This document shows, one piece after another, positions 58,701-64,000 of a stretch of DNA of 64,000 nucleotides; position 1 is the stretch's first letter; each line of letters starts with the position of its first letter. The stretch comes from Microplitis mediator. Lineage: Eukaryota; Arthropoda; Insecta; Hymenoptera; Braconidae. Location of the stretch: assembly GCF_029852145.1 (NCBI RefSeq), contig NC_079969.1, positions 8,742,001 to 8,806,000 of the forward strand, in the 5' to 3' direction. The notes beneath the pieces were generated by a model that saw only the letters and a list, made by a program, of their open reading frames with translations, searched no databases and was not told where the DNA came from. The position numbers were made by a program, and so were the translations under genes.

Positions 58701-59089
58701 TAATAATAAATGTGTGAATAAAAAAAAAATTTAACGATTTTTTTTTCGAATTTTGATTGGAAAGTAAAATTTTTAATTTCAAAATGAATTTGTAACTGAA
58801 TTATTGAAGATACGATAAAAATGTATGAGTCCAATTTAACAGGAAATTAAATTCTGTAAAAAAAAGATTTTGATAAATTTTGACTTAACTCCAATATTTA
58901 AGCCGCAATATTTTTTAATTAAAATCCTGTTTGAGATTTGACTATAATTTAATTAATAAAATGAATTAAAAGTGTGAATTAACAAAGACAAATACTTATT
59001 ATTAATTAAAATAATAATTATTTATTATCTTGTGTTGTAGTACGAAAATCCCGTCTTGAAGGATCATCTGAGATCAACGACATGTCTCG
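25688..59089 (+). CDS. tmod: Tropomodulin (pointed-end actin-capping protein), alternative first and last exons
   Basis: Tropomodulin caps actin-filament pointed ends and binds tropomyosin, setting thin-filament length in muscle and stabilising cortical actin. Core exons are 51215-51367, 52545-52712, 52785-52911, 52999-53219, 54513-54667, 54746-54842 and 54922-55069, all GT..AG with matching phases. The core starts at the family N-terminus (MTTAAKLYGKDLSEYDDVDV) and the tropomyosin/actin-binding region (KTPTGPLNRKKLIEHINKQA, KPYVPGIVRGKKWVPPP). The leucine-rich-repeat cap follows (LIDLNLNNIK, ISDEQFFKLFEALEGNTHLE, FRCSNQRSQVLGNKIE, RHRVAAHLQRNIDR). With the terminal exon at 56185-56303 the possible proteins are 401, 486 or 439 residues, depending on first exon. 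Translation from the internal Met would give 386. The alternative downstream exon 59041-59089 continues outside the window. Introns are very large (24 kb between the second first exon and the core), full of foldback repeats. Confidence 0.95.
25853..26031. mobile_element. GATACTGAAGTTAGC MITE, copy c
   Basis: The ends are GATACTGAAGTTAGCTGACG and TTCTGCTAGCTTCAGAATC. The centre is GCACATGTAGTTTTTTTAA with TTTCTACAGGTGCAATTTTT. It lies between the first two tmod first exons. Confidence 0.85.
26607..26879 (+). CDS. tmod: tmod alternative first coding exon 2 (91 residues, acidic)
   Basis: The ORF from 26607 (a second in-frame Met is at 26622) runs to the donor GTAAGT at 26880, ending phase 0 before the core exon. 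The first part is very acidic and Asn/Asp/Glu-rich (NNNEDNNDEDDDSEKLE). The last part is basic and Thr-rich (TTTRRKTTTTTYKIQE), a style it shares with the other first exons and with TSASHKTTTMTT of the core. The sequence upstream, 26190-26600, is of mixed complexity and may be a promoter. Confidence 0.8.
27226..27283. repeat. GAGTACCCACA hairpin, copy 3 (short loop)
   Basis: GAGTCCCCACATTAAT faces CTATTGATGTGGGTACTC. The outer flanks ATTTCCTGTCGAAT and ATTTTACTCGAAATTT agree with the family. Length is 58 bases, about half the usual, so an internal deletion is likely. Confidence 0.75.
28515..28696. mobile_element. GATACTGAAGTTAGC MITE, copy d (diverged)
   Basis: The ends are GATCTTGACGTTAGCAAAC and GACGGCTGATTTCAATATC. 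The centre is TGCACATGTAGAAAATTT with AACTCTAAGTGCAATTTTT. Confidence 0.72.
30298..30462. mobile_element. CCCCCATG foldback with TA duplication
   Basis: TACCCCCATG at 30298 and CATGGGGGTA ending at 30462 have inverted arms of about 75 bases, nearly all A/T (AAATTTATAAAAAAAATACA). TA on both sides is the likely target duplication. Confidence 0.85.
30514..31130. mobile_element. Foldback element, 617 bp (CCCGATCAGGGAACT ends)
   Basis: GATCCAGTACCCGATCAGGG at 30514 is inverted at 31130 (CCCTGATCGGGTATTAGATC). Inner arms hold GTTCCGCATGTGGAACTTTT near 30655 and AAGTTCCACGTGCGGAACTT near 31050. Between them ATTCCAAAAAAGTTCC-type words repeat. The same inner arm family bounds 43062-44721. Confidence 0.85.
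31131..35540. other. tmod intron, middle part
   Basis: No exon was found. One GAGTACCCACA hairpin is at 32311-32427. TATATG-rich microsatellite stretches lie near 31620-31660 and 31965-32035. 33570-33770 has normal base complexity and could be regulatory. A/T runs dominate. Short ORFs here (for example 34006, 31918, 35291) are low complexity or lack splice and homology support. Confidence 0.45.
32311..32427. repeat. GAGTACCCACA hairpin, copy 4
   Basis: GAGTACCCACAACAGTATG pairs with ATATCGATGTTGGTACTC, with the outer flank CCAAAGGAAATTTT. Length is 117 bases. Confidence 0.82.
35541..35838 (+). promoter_or_regulatory. tmod: Candidate internal promoter and 5' leader for tmod first exon 3
   Basis: A G+C-rich patch (GCGGCTCCGCTCTGTCGGGG with CCCCAGAGCGGCTGG, able to form a hairpin) at 35540-35585 stands out in the AT background and sits about 300 bases before the ATG at 35839. 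A leader ending TTTTAACAATGGCG follows. It fits a second promoter, but no start-site element is certain. Confidence 0.45.
35839..35970 (+). CDS. tmod: tmod alternative first coding exon 3 (44 residues)
   Basis: ATG at 35839 in the context ACAATGG; donor GTGAGA at 35971; 132 bases, phase 0. It encodes MATTEVFQDWDSPYETISSS followed by a basic, Thr-rich segment (RKTTRKTTTRTTRR) and LSPPINNG. Its codon use and complexity are clearly coding. It joins the core exon at 51215 in frame. Confidence 0.85.
37823..37927. repeat. GAGTACCCACA hairpin, copy 5
   Basis: GAGTACCCACATGACTATA pairs with TATAGGCATGTGGGTACTC, with the outer flank TTTTTACAGGAAATT. Length is 105 bases. Confidence 0.88.
40153..40530. 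repeat. CCTAATTAAAC foldback, copy 4 of the CCCTGATTAAA family
   Basis: CCCTAATTAAACAACTGAATT faces AATTCAGTTGTTTAATCAGGG. About 375 bases between are packed with degenerate, alternately inverted GAATTAAA and TTTAATTC words. Confidence 0.82.
41023..41514. mobile_element. GGCATTCCACG foldback, 492 bp
   Basis: TATGGGGCATTCCACGCCAA is inverted at 41514 (TTGACGTGGAATGCTCCATA). Matching inner parts include TTTGGAACCCGACTCCCT opposite AGGGAGTCGGGTTCCAAA and TTTTCTACTCCAT opposite ATGGGGTAGAAAATGA. No ORF. Confidence 0.88.
41820..42045 (+). repeat. Direct dispersed repeat (also 49340-49500, part at 47520-47620)
   Basis: The order AGACTTCAATAAACTCATAA, AATTAAGTTTTTTCAAAAAA, GTTAGTACTGTATTTT and AATCCAACTCAATATTTTT is shared with 49375-49495. 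The TATACTTTATTTT-containing lead-in is shared with 47575-47615. All copies are on the same strand. Confidence 0.72.
43413..43618. mobile_element. GACCTGAAGATCGGAACG MITE, copy 1
   Basis: GGACCTGAAGATCGGAACGT faces ACGTTCCAATCTTTAGGGAC. The inside carries GGGGGTGGTCTGCAATTTTT and AAATCTAGATCCAATAGAA, both shared with the copy at 49638. Confidence 0.82.
43751..44231. mobile_element. CACTGTTAGAAG foldback MITE, 481 bp, TA duplication
   Basis: Arms of about 150 bases are inverted with very few differences (CACTGTTAGAAGTATTTATT...AATAAATACTTCTAACAGTG) and flanked by TA on both sides. The arms themselves repeat TTATTTGAGCCAAATAA and end at GAAAGAAATGACAC. The central about 190 bases are single copy with no ORF. 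High arm identity implies recent insertion. Confidence 0.92.
44813..44922. repeat. GAGTACCCACA-related hairpin, subfamily H (copy 6)
   Basis: ACGAATACCAACAAACCCGA faces TCTTGTTGGTACTCGT. The outer flank is TGCCCTTTAAA / TTTAAAGCGCATTTT. Length is 110 bases. A sister lies at 45065. Confidence 0.72.
45065..45186. repeat. GAGTACCCACA-related hairpin, subfamily H (copy 7)
   Basis: ACGAGTACTCACAACGCATA faces GTCTTGTTGGTACTCGT, with outer flank ATGCTCTTTTAA / TTGAAAAGGCATT. Length is 122 bases. Confidence 0.75.
46109..46215. repeat. GAGTACCCACA hairpin, copy 8 (with an orphan arm at 45859)
   Basis: GAGTACCCACAAGCCTATA faces TATAGTCATGTGGGTACTC, 107 bases. An unpaired left arm AATTTCCTCTGAAATGAGTA, followed by the family core, lies at 45845-45880. 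Confidence 0.85.
46590..47320. other. Two G+C-richer islands inside the tmod intron
   Basis: 46595-46935 and 47210-47310 have higher complexity than their surroundings, with GTTCGCGGTCCGCGACTCCC and GCGTCGCGAATCGCGGAGGC. They might mark an unrecognised alternative promoter, enhancer or non-coding exon of tmod. I saw no convincing ATG-plus-donor exon in phase 0. Confidence 0.3.
49638..49853. mobile_element. GACCTGAAGATCGGAACG MITE, copy 2
   Basis: TACCTGAAGATCGGAACGTT is inverted at 49853 (AACGTTCCGATCTTCAGGTA). The interior GGGGGTAGCTTGTAATTTTC and AAATCTAGATCCAATAGA match copy 1 at 43413. Confidence 0.88.
49956..50150. mobile_element. GATACTGAAGTTAGC MITE, copy e (diverged)
   Basis: The ends are GATCCTTAAATTACCAGAC and AACGTCAAATAACTTCCG. 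The centre is GCACTTGTAGAAAGTC with ACTATAGGCGCAATTT. Confidence 0.7.
51215..55069 (+). CDS. tmod: tmod constitutive core exons (seven)
   Basis: 51215-51367 (51 codons, tropomyosin-binding start), 52545-52712 (56 codons, KTPTGPLNRKKLIEH), 52785-52911 (42 codons plus 1 base, WVPPPKENL, EQALSSATQDEIIDLA), 52999-53219 (2 bases plus 73 codons, LGFHSMMNQDQYHASL and the start of the repeat domain), 54513-54667 (51 codons plus 2), 54746-54842 (1 plus 32 codons) and 54922-55069 (49 codons plus 1). Each acceptor is preceded by a pyrimidine or AT tract and each junction keeps frame. The exon ending GAT AGG A can join either 56185 or 59041. Confidence 0.95.
51460..52130 (+). repeat. 179-180-bp tandem repeat in a tmod intron (about four units)
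   Basis: The phrase TCTACAAAAAAGGTCCTT(A/G)G recurs at 51521, 51701, 51880 and 52059. Each is followed by TTTTTATGTAACTCTAATTA and ending in ACTGGATAAATTAATGAGTT. A single diverged half-copy lies near 52390. Confidence 0.9.
53290..54460. repeat. Degenerate TTCGAA/AGTATTCGAATTATT tandem region, about 1.2 kb
   Basis: The intron between exons 53219 and 54513 is filled with a short, poorly conserved repeat around GAAGTATTCGAATTATT, roughly 10-20 bases per unit and palindromic at TTCGAA. It is strikingly CG-containing for this AT-rich region. Confidence 0.88.
55381..55484. repeat. GAGTACCCACA hairpin, copy 9 (tmod intron)
   Basis: GAGTACCCACATGACCATAC pairs with ATATGGTCGTGGGTACTC, a compensated variant (GACCATA/TATGGTC). 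Outer flank is TTCCTCTGGAAT / ATTCATCGAGAAA. Length is 104 bases. Confidence 0.88.
55632..55736. repeat. GAGTACCCACA hairpin, copy 10 (tmod intron)
   Basis: GAGTACCCACATGACTATAT pairs with ATATCGTTGTGGGTACTC. Outer flank is CCCTCTAGAAT / ATTCTACAGGAAAT. Length is 105 bases. Confidence 0.88.
56185..56303 (+). CDS. tmod: tmod alternative terminal exon A (stop at 56301-56303)
   Basis: The acceptor GGAGTAG at 56178-56184 leads to an exon that continues the core frame (A plus TT makes Ile) for 39 codons including TAA: CRIEALLRAKTVAIGAGPGG, then an Asn-rich end. A possible poly(A) signal AATAAA lies near 56813. The Asn tract and Gly-rich part are not typical of the tropomodulin C-terminus, so it defines an isoform tail. 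Confidence 0.82.
56304..59040. other. 3' untranslated region of exon A and last visible tmod intron
   Basis: T-rich 3' untranslated sequence runs to an uncertain end. After it come three tandem hairpin units (57031-57627), TATATA stretches at 57985-58010 and 58190-58260, and the segment 58280-58400, which has more mixed composition. No further exon was found. Confidence 0.45.
57031..57640 (+). repeat. Three tandem about 246-bp units each holding a GAGTACCCACA hairpin (copies 11-13)
   Basis: Left arms are at 57031, 57277 and 57524 (spacing 246-247). Right arms end at 57134, 57380 and 57627, each 104 bases from its partner. Between hairpins the sequence CAAATTTTTAATTTTTAGCC and TTCATATTGACTC repeats. 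The third right arm (ATATCGATGTGGGTACTC) is closer to consensus than the first two (TTGTTGGTACTC or TTGTTTGGTACTC). Confidence 0.9.
59041..59089 (+). CDS. tmod: tmod alternative downstream exon B
   Basis: Acceptor GTGTTGTAG, then TACGAAAATCCCGTCTTGAA and on to the donor CTCG|GTGAGT at 59090. It joins core exon 55069 in frame (Ile-RKSRLEGSSEINDMS) and leaves phase 2. The start resembles the RKRRL-like C-terminal segment of tropomodulins, so this is probably the standard route. The final exon is beyond 64000 or was not recognised. Confidence 0.82.
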
Positions 59090-60335
59090 GTGAGTTAATT
59101 AAATTACATATATATATAATTTACATGCATAATTTTCATCACAATATTCATGCTCAGTTCCTATCAACGCATATATATAATATATACCTTATATATTAAT
59201 CTAATATTATATTATTAATTAATATTCCGATTAATAATAATCCACAATTCCCATTTCCATAATTAATCATTATTAATAATAACAATTAATCATTAACTAT
59301 TACCCTAAAAAACTACAAAATGCCAAAGAAATCTTTTTACGGAAAAATTTTTCTTAAATAAAGAAAAAAAGTTGGTAAATCCAAAAGTGCACGACTCTTA
59401 ATGCTCATTTGCAAAAAAAAAAAGAAAATGTACGATAAAACTTTCAAGGGCAATTTTTTTTTTTTCCTTTCTATTACACTAGAAATTCAAATTTTGCTCC
59501 AAAAAATAGTCAGATGTATTTTTTCGCGCAGGCGCGACTGGTGTGACGAAAGTATATGTAAAAAACATATATAGATATACAAAATTAGCTAAGTTCTTTT
59601 TATTAGTTATAACACCGGCCCACAAAAAAGAAAGTGGTCTGTACTTTAGACCGGACCTACTCATCTTTATGTATTTTGACGCGCTGAATCCGAATCTGAA
59701 GTCAGTTTTGTCCGTACACCCGCAAAATTTTGAGTAAATTGCAAAAAAAATTTGGAAAATCCAAAAGTGCACGCCTCGAAAGCTCATGTTATGTTTTTTT
59801 TTAAAAGTTAAATTTCGAATAAAATTGAATATCCCGCTCTTTTCCCATAGAAATTTCCATGGTAAATATACGGTAATAAAAGTAAAAAAAAAAATAAATA
59901 AGGAGAACATTCCTAATGAAAAATGGCGACAGTGTGTGTTTGTTTACATGTAAGATTGCCGGTTTTAACCGTAATGATTTATTTTTAAAAAAACGAGAAG
60001 GCCTACAGTAGTGATTTTCGAAAGGAACCTTCTTTGCTTATTTCTGAAAATTTTGAAAAAAAAATTAAGTAGTTTCGTCAAGTCGTTCTCGAGATATCCG
60101 TACCACGCCGTTTTTTTGAACCACAGACTAATGGACGTCCACGATAAATTTTTTTTAATGAACTTTTTTTTATATTAATACATATTAGACAAATTAAAAA
60201 AAGTATCAGGATTATTTATTAGTGTTTCAGCTTTATATTGATGTGCTTTTCATAATGTGTAAGAGTAATAGAAAAAAAATATATGCACTTTAATGAGTGG
60301 AAATCGTGTGACCTTGACAGGTCGGTTATAAAGCA

Positions 60336-60478
60336 CAACCTCTCCGCTTCGCTTCCGAGGCGTGCAAAACCATAAAAATCGCCAAAAATTAGCAGTTTTG
60401 GTAAGAAAAAAATTTATGGAACTATAGACCAAGTATGATTTTTGCACGCCTCATAAGCGGAGCGTTGAGGTTGTGCTC
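60336..60478. repeat. GCACAACCTC hairpin
   Basis: AGCACAACCTCTCCGCTTCG...GAGGCGTGCAAAA faces TTTTGCACGCCTC...GTTGAGGTTGTGCT. The arms are about 38 bases around the 77-base segment that recurs inverted at 62247. Confidence 0.82.
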
Positions 60479-60490
60479 TACTCTGCCCTG

Positions 60491-60536
60491 TTATGACAAA
60501 ACGACGTATCTCGAGATACGCTGTTTTGTCGTAACA
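60491..60536. repeat. 46-bp palindrome with dispersed half-sites
   Basis: TTATGACAAAACGACGTATC then TCGAGATACGCTGTTTTGTC and GTAACA form a near-perfect palindrome centred on CTCGAG. Half-sites (GCGTTTTGTCATAACA or close) recur near 60700, 60775 and 60880. Confidence 0.85.
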
Positions 60537-62530
60537 AAGCTAAATAGGTTTATTCAGTGTCACTTAATAATAGGGTATCATCAAAATTTTACTAATTTAA
60601 TTAATTACGCCAATAATATTGATCAAATGTGCGTATAAAAAAAATGATAAAAAAAAACGTATATTTTTGCATTGGAAATTTAATTTTTCGAGTTAGAGCG
60701 TTTTGTCATAACAATTTTATCTATTTATCAAAAGCATTAGTTTCTTACGATACAAAAAACGTATCTCGAGTTACAGCGTTTTGTCATGACAGAAATTAAT
60801 TTTTCTGTTAAATTGTACTTAAATTCTGTTAAAACTTTAAATGCTATTTTCTCGAAACTATAATTTTTGAGATACGTCGTTTTGTCATAACAGAGCAGTA
60901 CTCTCGACATTTCAAAAAAAGTAGTTTTCTCGAAACTGAAATCGATATTTTTTTCTTTATATCGCGCTTACAGGTTAATATGAGTGTACTAATATCAAGT
61001 CAAATAATTTGTCAGACACAAAATATAATTCAATAACAATTATTTTGTTTAACATAGTAAATAATATCATTAAAAATGATCTTTCCTGGAAGTCCGTGTG
61101 TCTGTGTTTATGGATTGGTGTATGTGGCAGGGAAATTGATCGAAAAAATTATCGTACCGGAATAATTTTTTTTTTATTATCTAAAGTAACATACTACGGA
61201 CTTTCTCAATTAATATGAGCGTTCAATTCACTGTTGTTTAATTATTATTTATAAAAAACTAATATATGACTGTGTATTTTTTTGTATAATTTGTATATTT
61301 TTTTTTTTTTTTCACTGGTGCTATCTCTGACGGACACTTTTGCAAATCTCATATATATAGATATATTCTGTTATGGGCCTTTTACTGGTGCTGCATTCAG
61401 ACGGCTTTTTTTGGCACAACTCTTTTTTACTTTCTATTTTTTTGATGTCAAAAGTTAACATAAACAGTAGCGTGATAGTTATTTTGACTTCAAAATTAAA
61501 TAAGTGTTATGAGGCGTGCACTTTTGGTTTTTCCAAACTTTTATGTATTTTGGTCTATTGAATCCAAATCTGAAGTTTATTCAACCACAAGCCATTTAAA
61601 ATCTAAGTAAATTGCAAAATAACCCCTGAAAATTGCGAAAAATAGCAATTGAAATCAGAAAGGACGTTCCTTATCTTCGTATGGTTTTTAAAAAGATTTT
61701 TTGATAGAAATTAAAGTAATCAAGTTCAATCAATATTTTTCATTACTATACGTGCAATTTTCCGCATTAACTTAATTTTTTTGAGGGCTAACGGGCCAAA
61801 TAAACTTTAAATTTATATTTATTTACAAATTGTTAAAATTTAAAATTAATACAGAATTACAAGACTGGAGGCCATCAAAATCTGAAAATCAAATTTAAAT
61901 TTATACTCCGCGAATCAAATAACGTAATATATATTTTATTTTGATTTAAAAAATGATTTTCATCACAACATCAATTTTTTGAAATTTTCAGAGATTTTTT
62001 GCTGTTTACTTAAATTTTTAAAGATGTATAAGCCAAATAGGCTTAAGATTTAGATTCAACGGATCGAACTACACAAAAATCATGATTGATCTGTCAATCT
62101 AGCTGTATAAAATTTATTTTATCACAATAACTGCAATTTTTTGTTATTTTCCGCAATTTTCAGGAGTTTTTCTGCAATTTATTTAAATTTTAAAAGGTTT
62201 ATGGTTGAATAAACTTCAGATTTGAATTCAGTGGACCAAAATACATAAAAATCATACTTGGTCTATAGTTCCATAAATTTTTTTCTTACCAAAACTGCTA
62301 ATTTTTGGCGATTTTTATGGTTTCATGCAATTTACTCAAAATTTTGAGGGTGTACGGACAAACGTGACTTTAGATCCGGATTCAGCGCCTCGAAATACAT
62401 AAAGATAGGTAGGTCTGGTTAAAAGTACAGACCACTATTTTTTTCTGGGCCGGTGTTATAATTAAACGGGGCCGAATTTGATAGCCATTTATGACACACT
62501 TCTTTTTCGGCCCTAAAATAATCTTTTAAA

Positions 62531-63467
62531 AACGAAAGTAATCCAAATAATGGCTTTTTTCTCGAGTTTTTGTGTTTACGGATTACGGACACATTTTCTG
62601 CTGCTTAATGGGAAATTTTTTTTTTACATTTTGATGTTTTTTTAGTTATTTAATACATCAAATTGGTCTTTATAAGTAATAAAATTAATCCTTATTAAAT
62701 TCTCTATCCGATGATGTGTAACTTGGTTAAGCTCCGTGGACTAACAAGAGTAAAACAGTAGCGAAAAAGAGGCAAACTGAATTTTTCGATCGTAAAGCTC
62801 ACTCTAATGCTTCGCATTATATTAAGAGTCGTGCAAAATAAAAGTAATATAGTTACGGTTGACTACCTGTTATAAGCCAGCCCTCATAAGTCTCTCCCTC
62901 AATCAGCAACTACTGAGTCTCAAATAACTTACCCTACTTAACCACTCTCGAGATTTGTATCAAGCAACCCCTTATTAGCATCCGTTGAAATAATCAAAAT
63001 TATAAACAAAGTTTAGGAAAAAAAAAAAAACTAATGAGGAGAGTTTACTGTTTATATTTCGCGGAGATTTAGCGCTATAAGCACTAGAAAAATCGAGATA
63101 ACGGCGCGTGACAAAACGTAATGACGTTCAAAGTCATGTAATATAAAACAGGCTTATAACGGGTAGTTTGAACGTTTAAAGACAAAACTAAACGCAGGAT
63201 AATCAGAAGACTAAAATTCTGATATAAATTTCTTCTATGTACCCGAGACCAGTCTTATGACGAGTAGTTGTGTAGATGAGTTTAAAGTATCGTTTGAAAA
63301 TGCAATTTTTTTATATGAGTGTAAAAAAAAATATATATAAATGTAACAAGTACAGAAAAAGAAGAAGCCAAACAAACAATTGTTTAAGCCAACAATTTAT
63401 TTATTGTTTTTTTTTTTACAAGTTGATTTTCTTGAAATGGAGAAAATTTCTATTATTCTTGGAGTAC

Positions 63468-63527
<60 letters not shown>

Positions 63528-64000
63528 TAATCCTCTTGAATTGAGTTAACAAATCGATAAAATAGACGAAGAATTCCGTTATCTAGAGAAAGAGAATTTC
63601 TAATATATATATAGATAGATATATATATGCATATATATTTATATATATAATACATTAAATCCGCTTTCCTCACGGATTCAAAAACGATTTCATGAGGATT
63701 TAGAATTGAATTTTTTATCACTTGCTATATATATTTTTAAATTATATATATATATCCATACATTAAGATGTCAATAATTTTTCAGACTTAAAAAAATTTA
63801 TTATTACCATAAAAAAACTACAAAAATTAAAATGAAACTAAAAAAGGCTCCGAAATTTGAAAATAAAAAAAAATTATCGCTGGCGGGAAATTTAAAAACA
63901 AAGTTTTTTTTAATAATTATTTAGTTCATTTTATTTTTCATTTAATTTCCGTTCTACGAAAAAAAAAATTATTATTATTTAAAAGAAAAGAAAAAATTTG
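62531..64000. other. tmod intron or downstream, right end of window
   Basis: 62700-63290 has more mixed composition, and a short inverted pair CTACCTGTTATAAGCC / GGCTTATAACGGGTAG lies at 62864-63165. No exon was recognised. An AT dinucleotide microsatellite is at 63466-63525. Confidence 0.45.
63466..63525. repeat. (AT)n microsatellite
   Basis: An almost pure TA/AT run of about 60 bases with one CATA break. Shorter TATATA runs lie nearby at 63603-63650 and 63725-63755. Confidence 0.95.

Larger units (their letters stand above)
59330..62530. mobile_element. Large composite inverted/tandem repeat block
   Basis: The left arm 59606-59745 (ATAACACCGGCCCA, GTGGTCTGTACTTT, TTTATGTATTTTGACGCGC, TCCGTACACCCGCAAAATTT) is inverted at 62321-62460 with about 85-90% identity. 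A second pair, 60367-60443 and 62247-62323, is identical over 77 bases. Diverged direct units of about 150-180 bases (TTGAATAAACTTCAGATTTG-like) lie at 61550-62330. AAGTGCACGCCTC/GAGGCGTGCACTT recurs at about 59391, 59764 and 61510. No transposase ORF was seen. Confidence 0.7.

Noticed and set aside
59479..59910. 143-codon minus-strand ORF
   Set aside because: It runs through the left arm of the large inverted-repeat block, has low-complexity Phe/Lys-rich content and no recognisable domain or splice support.
1..64000. Integrated viral segment (for example a wasp polydnavirus provirus)
   Set aside because: No virulence-gene families or viral replication genes were seen; the genes are ordinary insect genes and the repeats are transposon-like.
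1..64000. tRNA or other structured RNA genes
   Set aside because: No A-box/B-box pair with a cloverleaf was seen by eye; short GC-rich stems at 35542 and 46890 do not fit. A covariance-model scan would be decisive.

Overview
The window is eukaryotic nuclear DNA from an insect. It is very AT-rich, with long A/T runs, short spliceosomal introns carrying GT..AG ends, and insect-type gene families. A hymenopteran, possibly a parasitoid wasp, is my best guess from base composition and gene style. That is an inference, because nothing here names the species. Only about 12% of the window is recognisably coding.

Four genes can be supported. (1) 4135-9752, minus strand: a complete five-exon MAP3K4-type kinase gene (Drosophila Mekk1 orthologue group). 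I rebuilt it by splice phase to 1298 codons. (2) 15812-17170, plus: an intronless PARP of the PARP2/3 kind (WGR, helical region, ADP-ribosyltransferase domain with an intact H-Y-E triad). (3) 21249-23212, plus: a three-exon divergent ionotropic receptor (IR) of 590 codons. (4) 25688 to beyond 59089, plus: tropomodulin. It has three alternative in-phase first exons (25688, 26607, 35839), a seven-exon core (51215-55069) and two alternative 3' routes: a terminal exon with a stop at 56185-56303, or a bypass exon at 59041-59089 that continues outside the window. These genes do not form a pathway. They are ordinary neighbours separated by repeat-filled DNA.

The rest is dominated by non-coding inverted-repeat (foldback/MITE-like) elements, often nested. 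The most striking family has termini GAGTACCCACA...TGTGGGTACTC. I count about a dozen hairpins, most with arms a nearly constant 102-107 bases apart although the loops differ. There is also a 1-kb long form (10089-11035) and a 151-base tandem array built from one arm (about 127-1735). That array is split by a 5'-truncated, stop-containing Jockey-type LINE with a target-site duplication. Five hairpins cluster around the alternative 3' exons of tropomodulin. A second family (GATACTGAAGTTAGC ends, about 180-200 bp, five copies) and a third (CCCTGATTAAA ends, four copies) are also dispersed. Further foldbacks lie at 7470-8376, 10621-10773, 13556-14287 (TA duplication, with a paralogous empty site visible), 30298-30462, 30514-31130, 41023-41514, 43062-44721 (several elements nested) and 59606-62460 (including a perfect 77-base inverted repeat). 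Tandem repeats lie in the tropomodulin introns (51460-52130, 53290-54460, 57030-57640). No tRNA, rRNA or CRISPR was seen.
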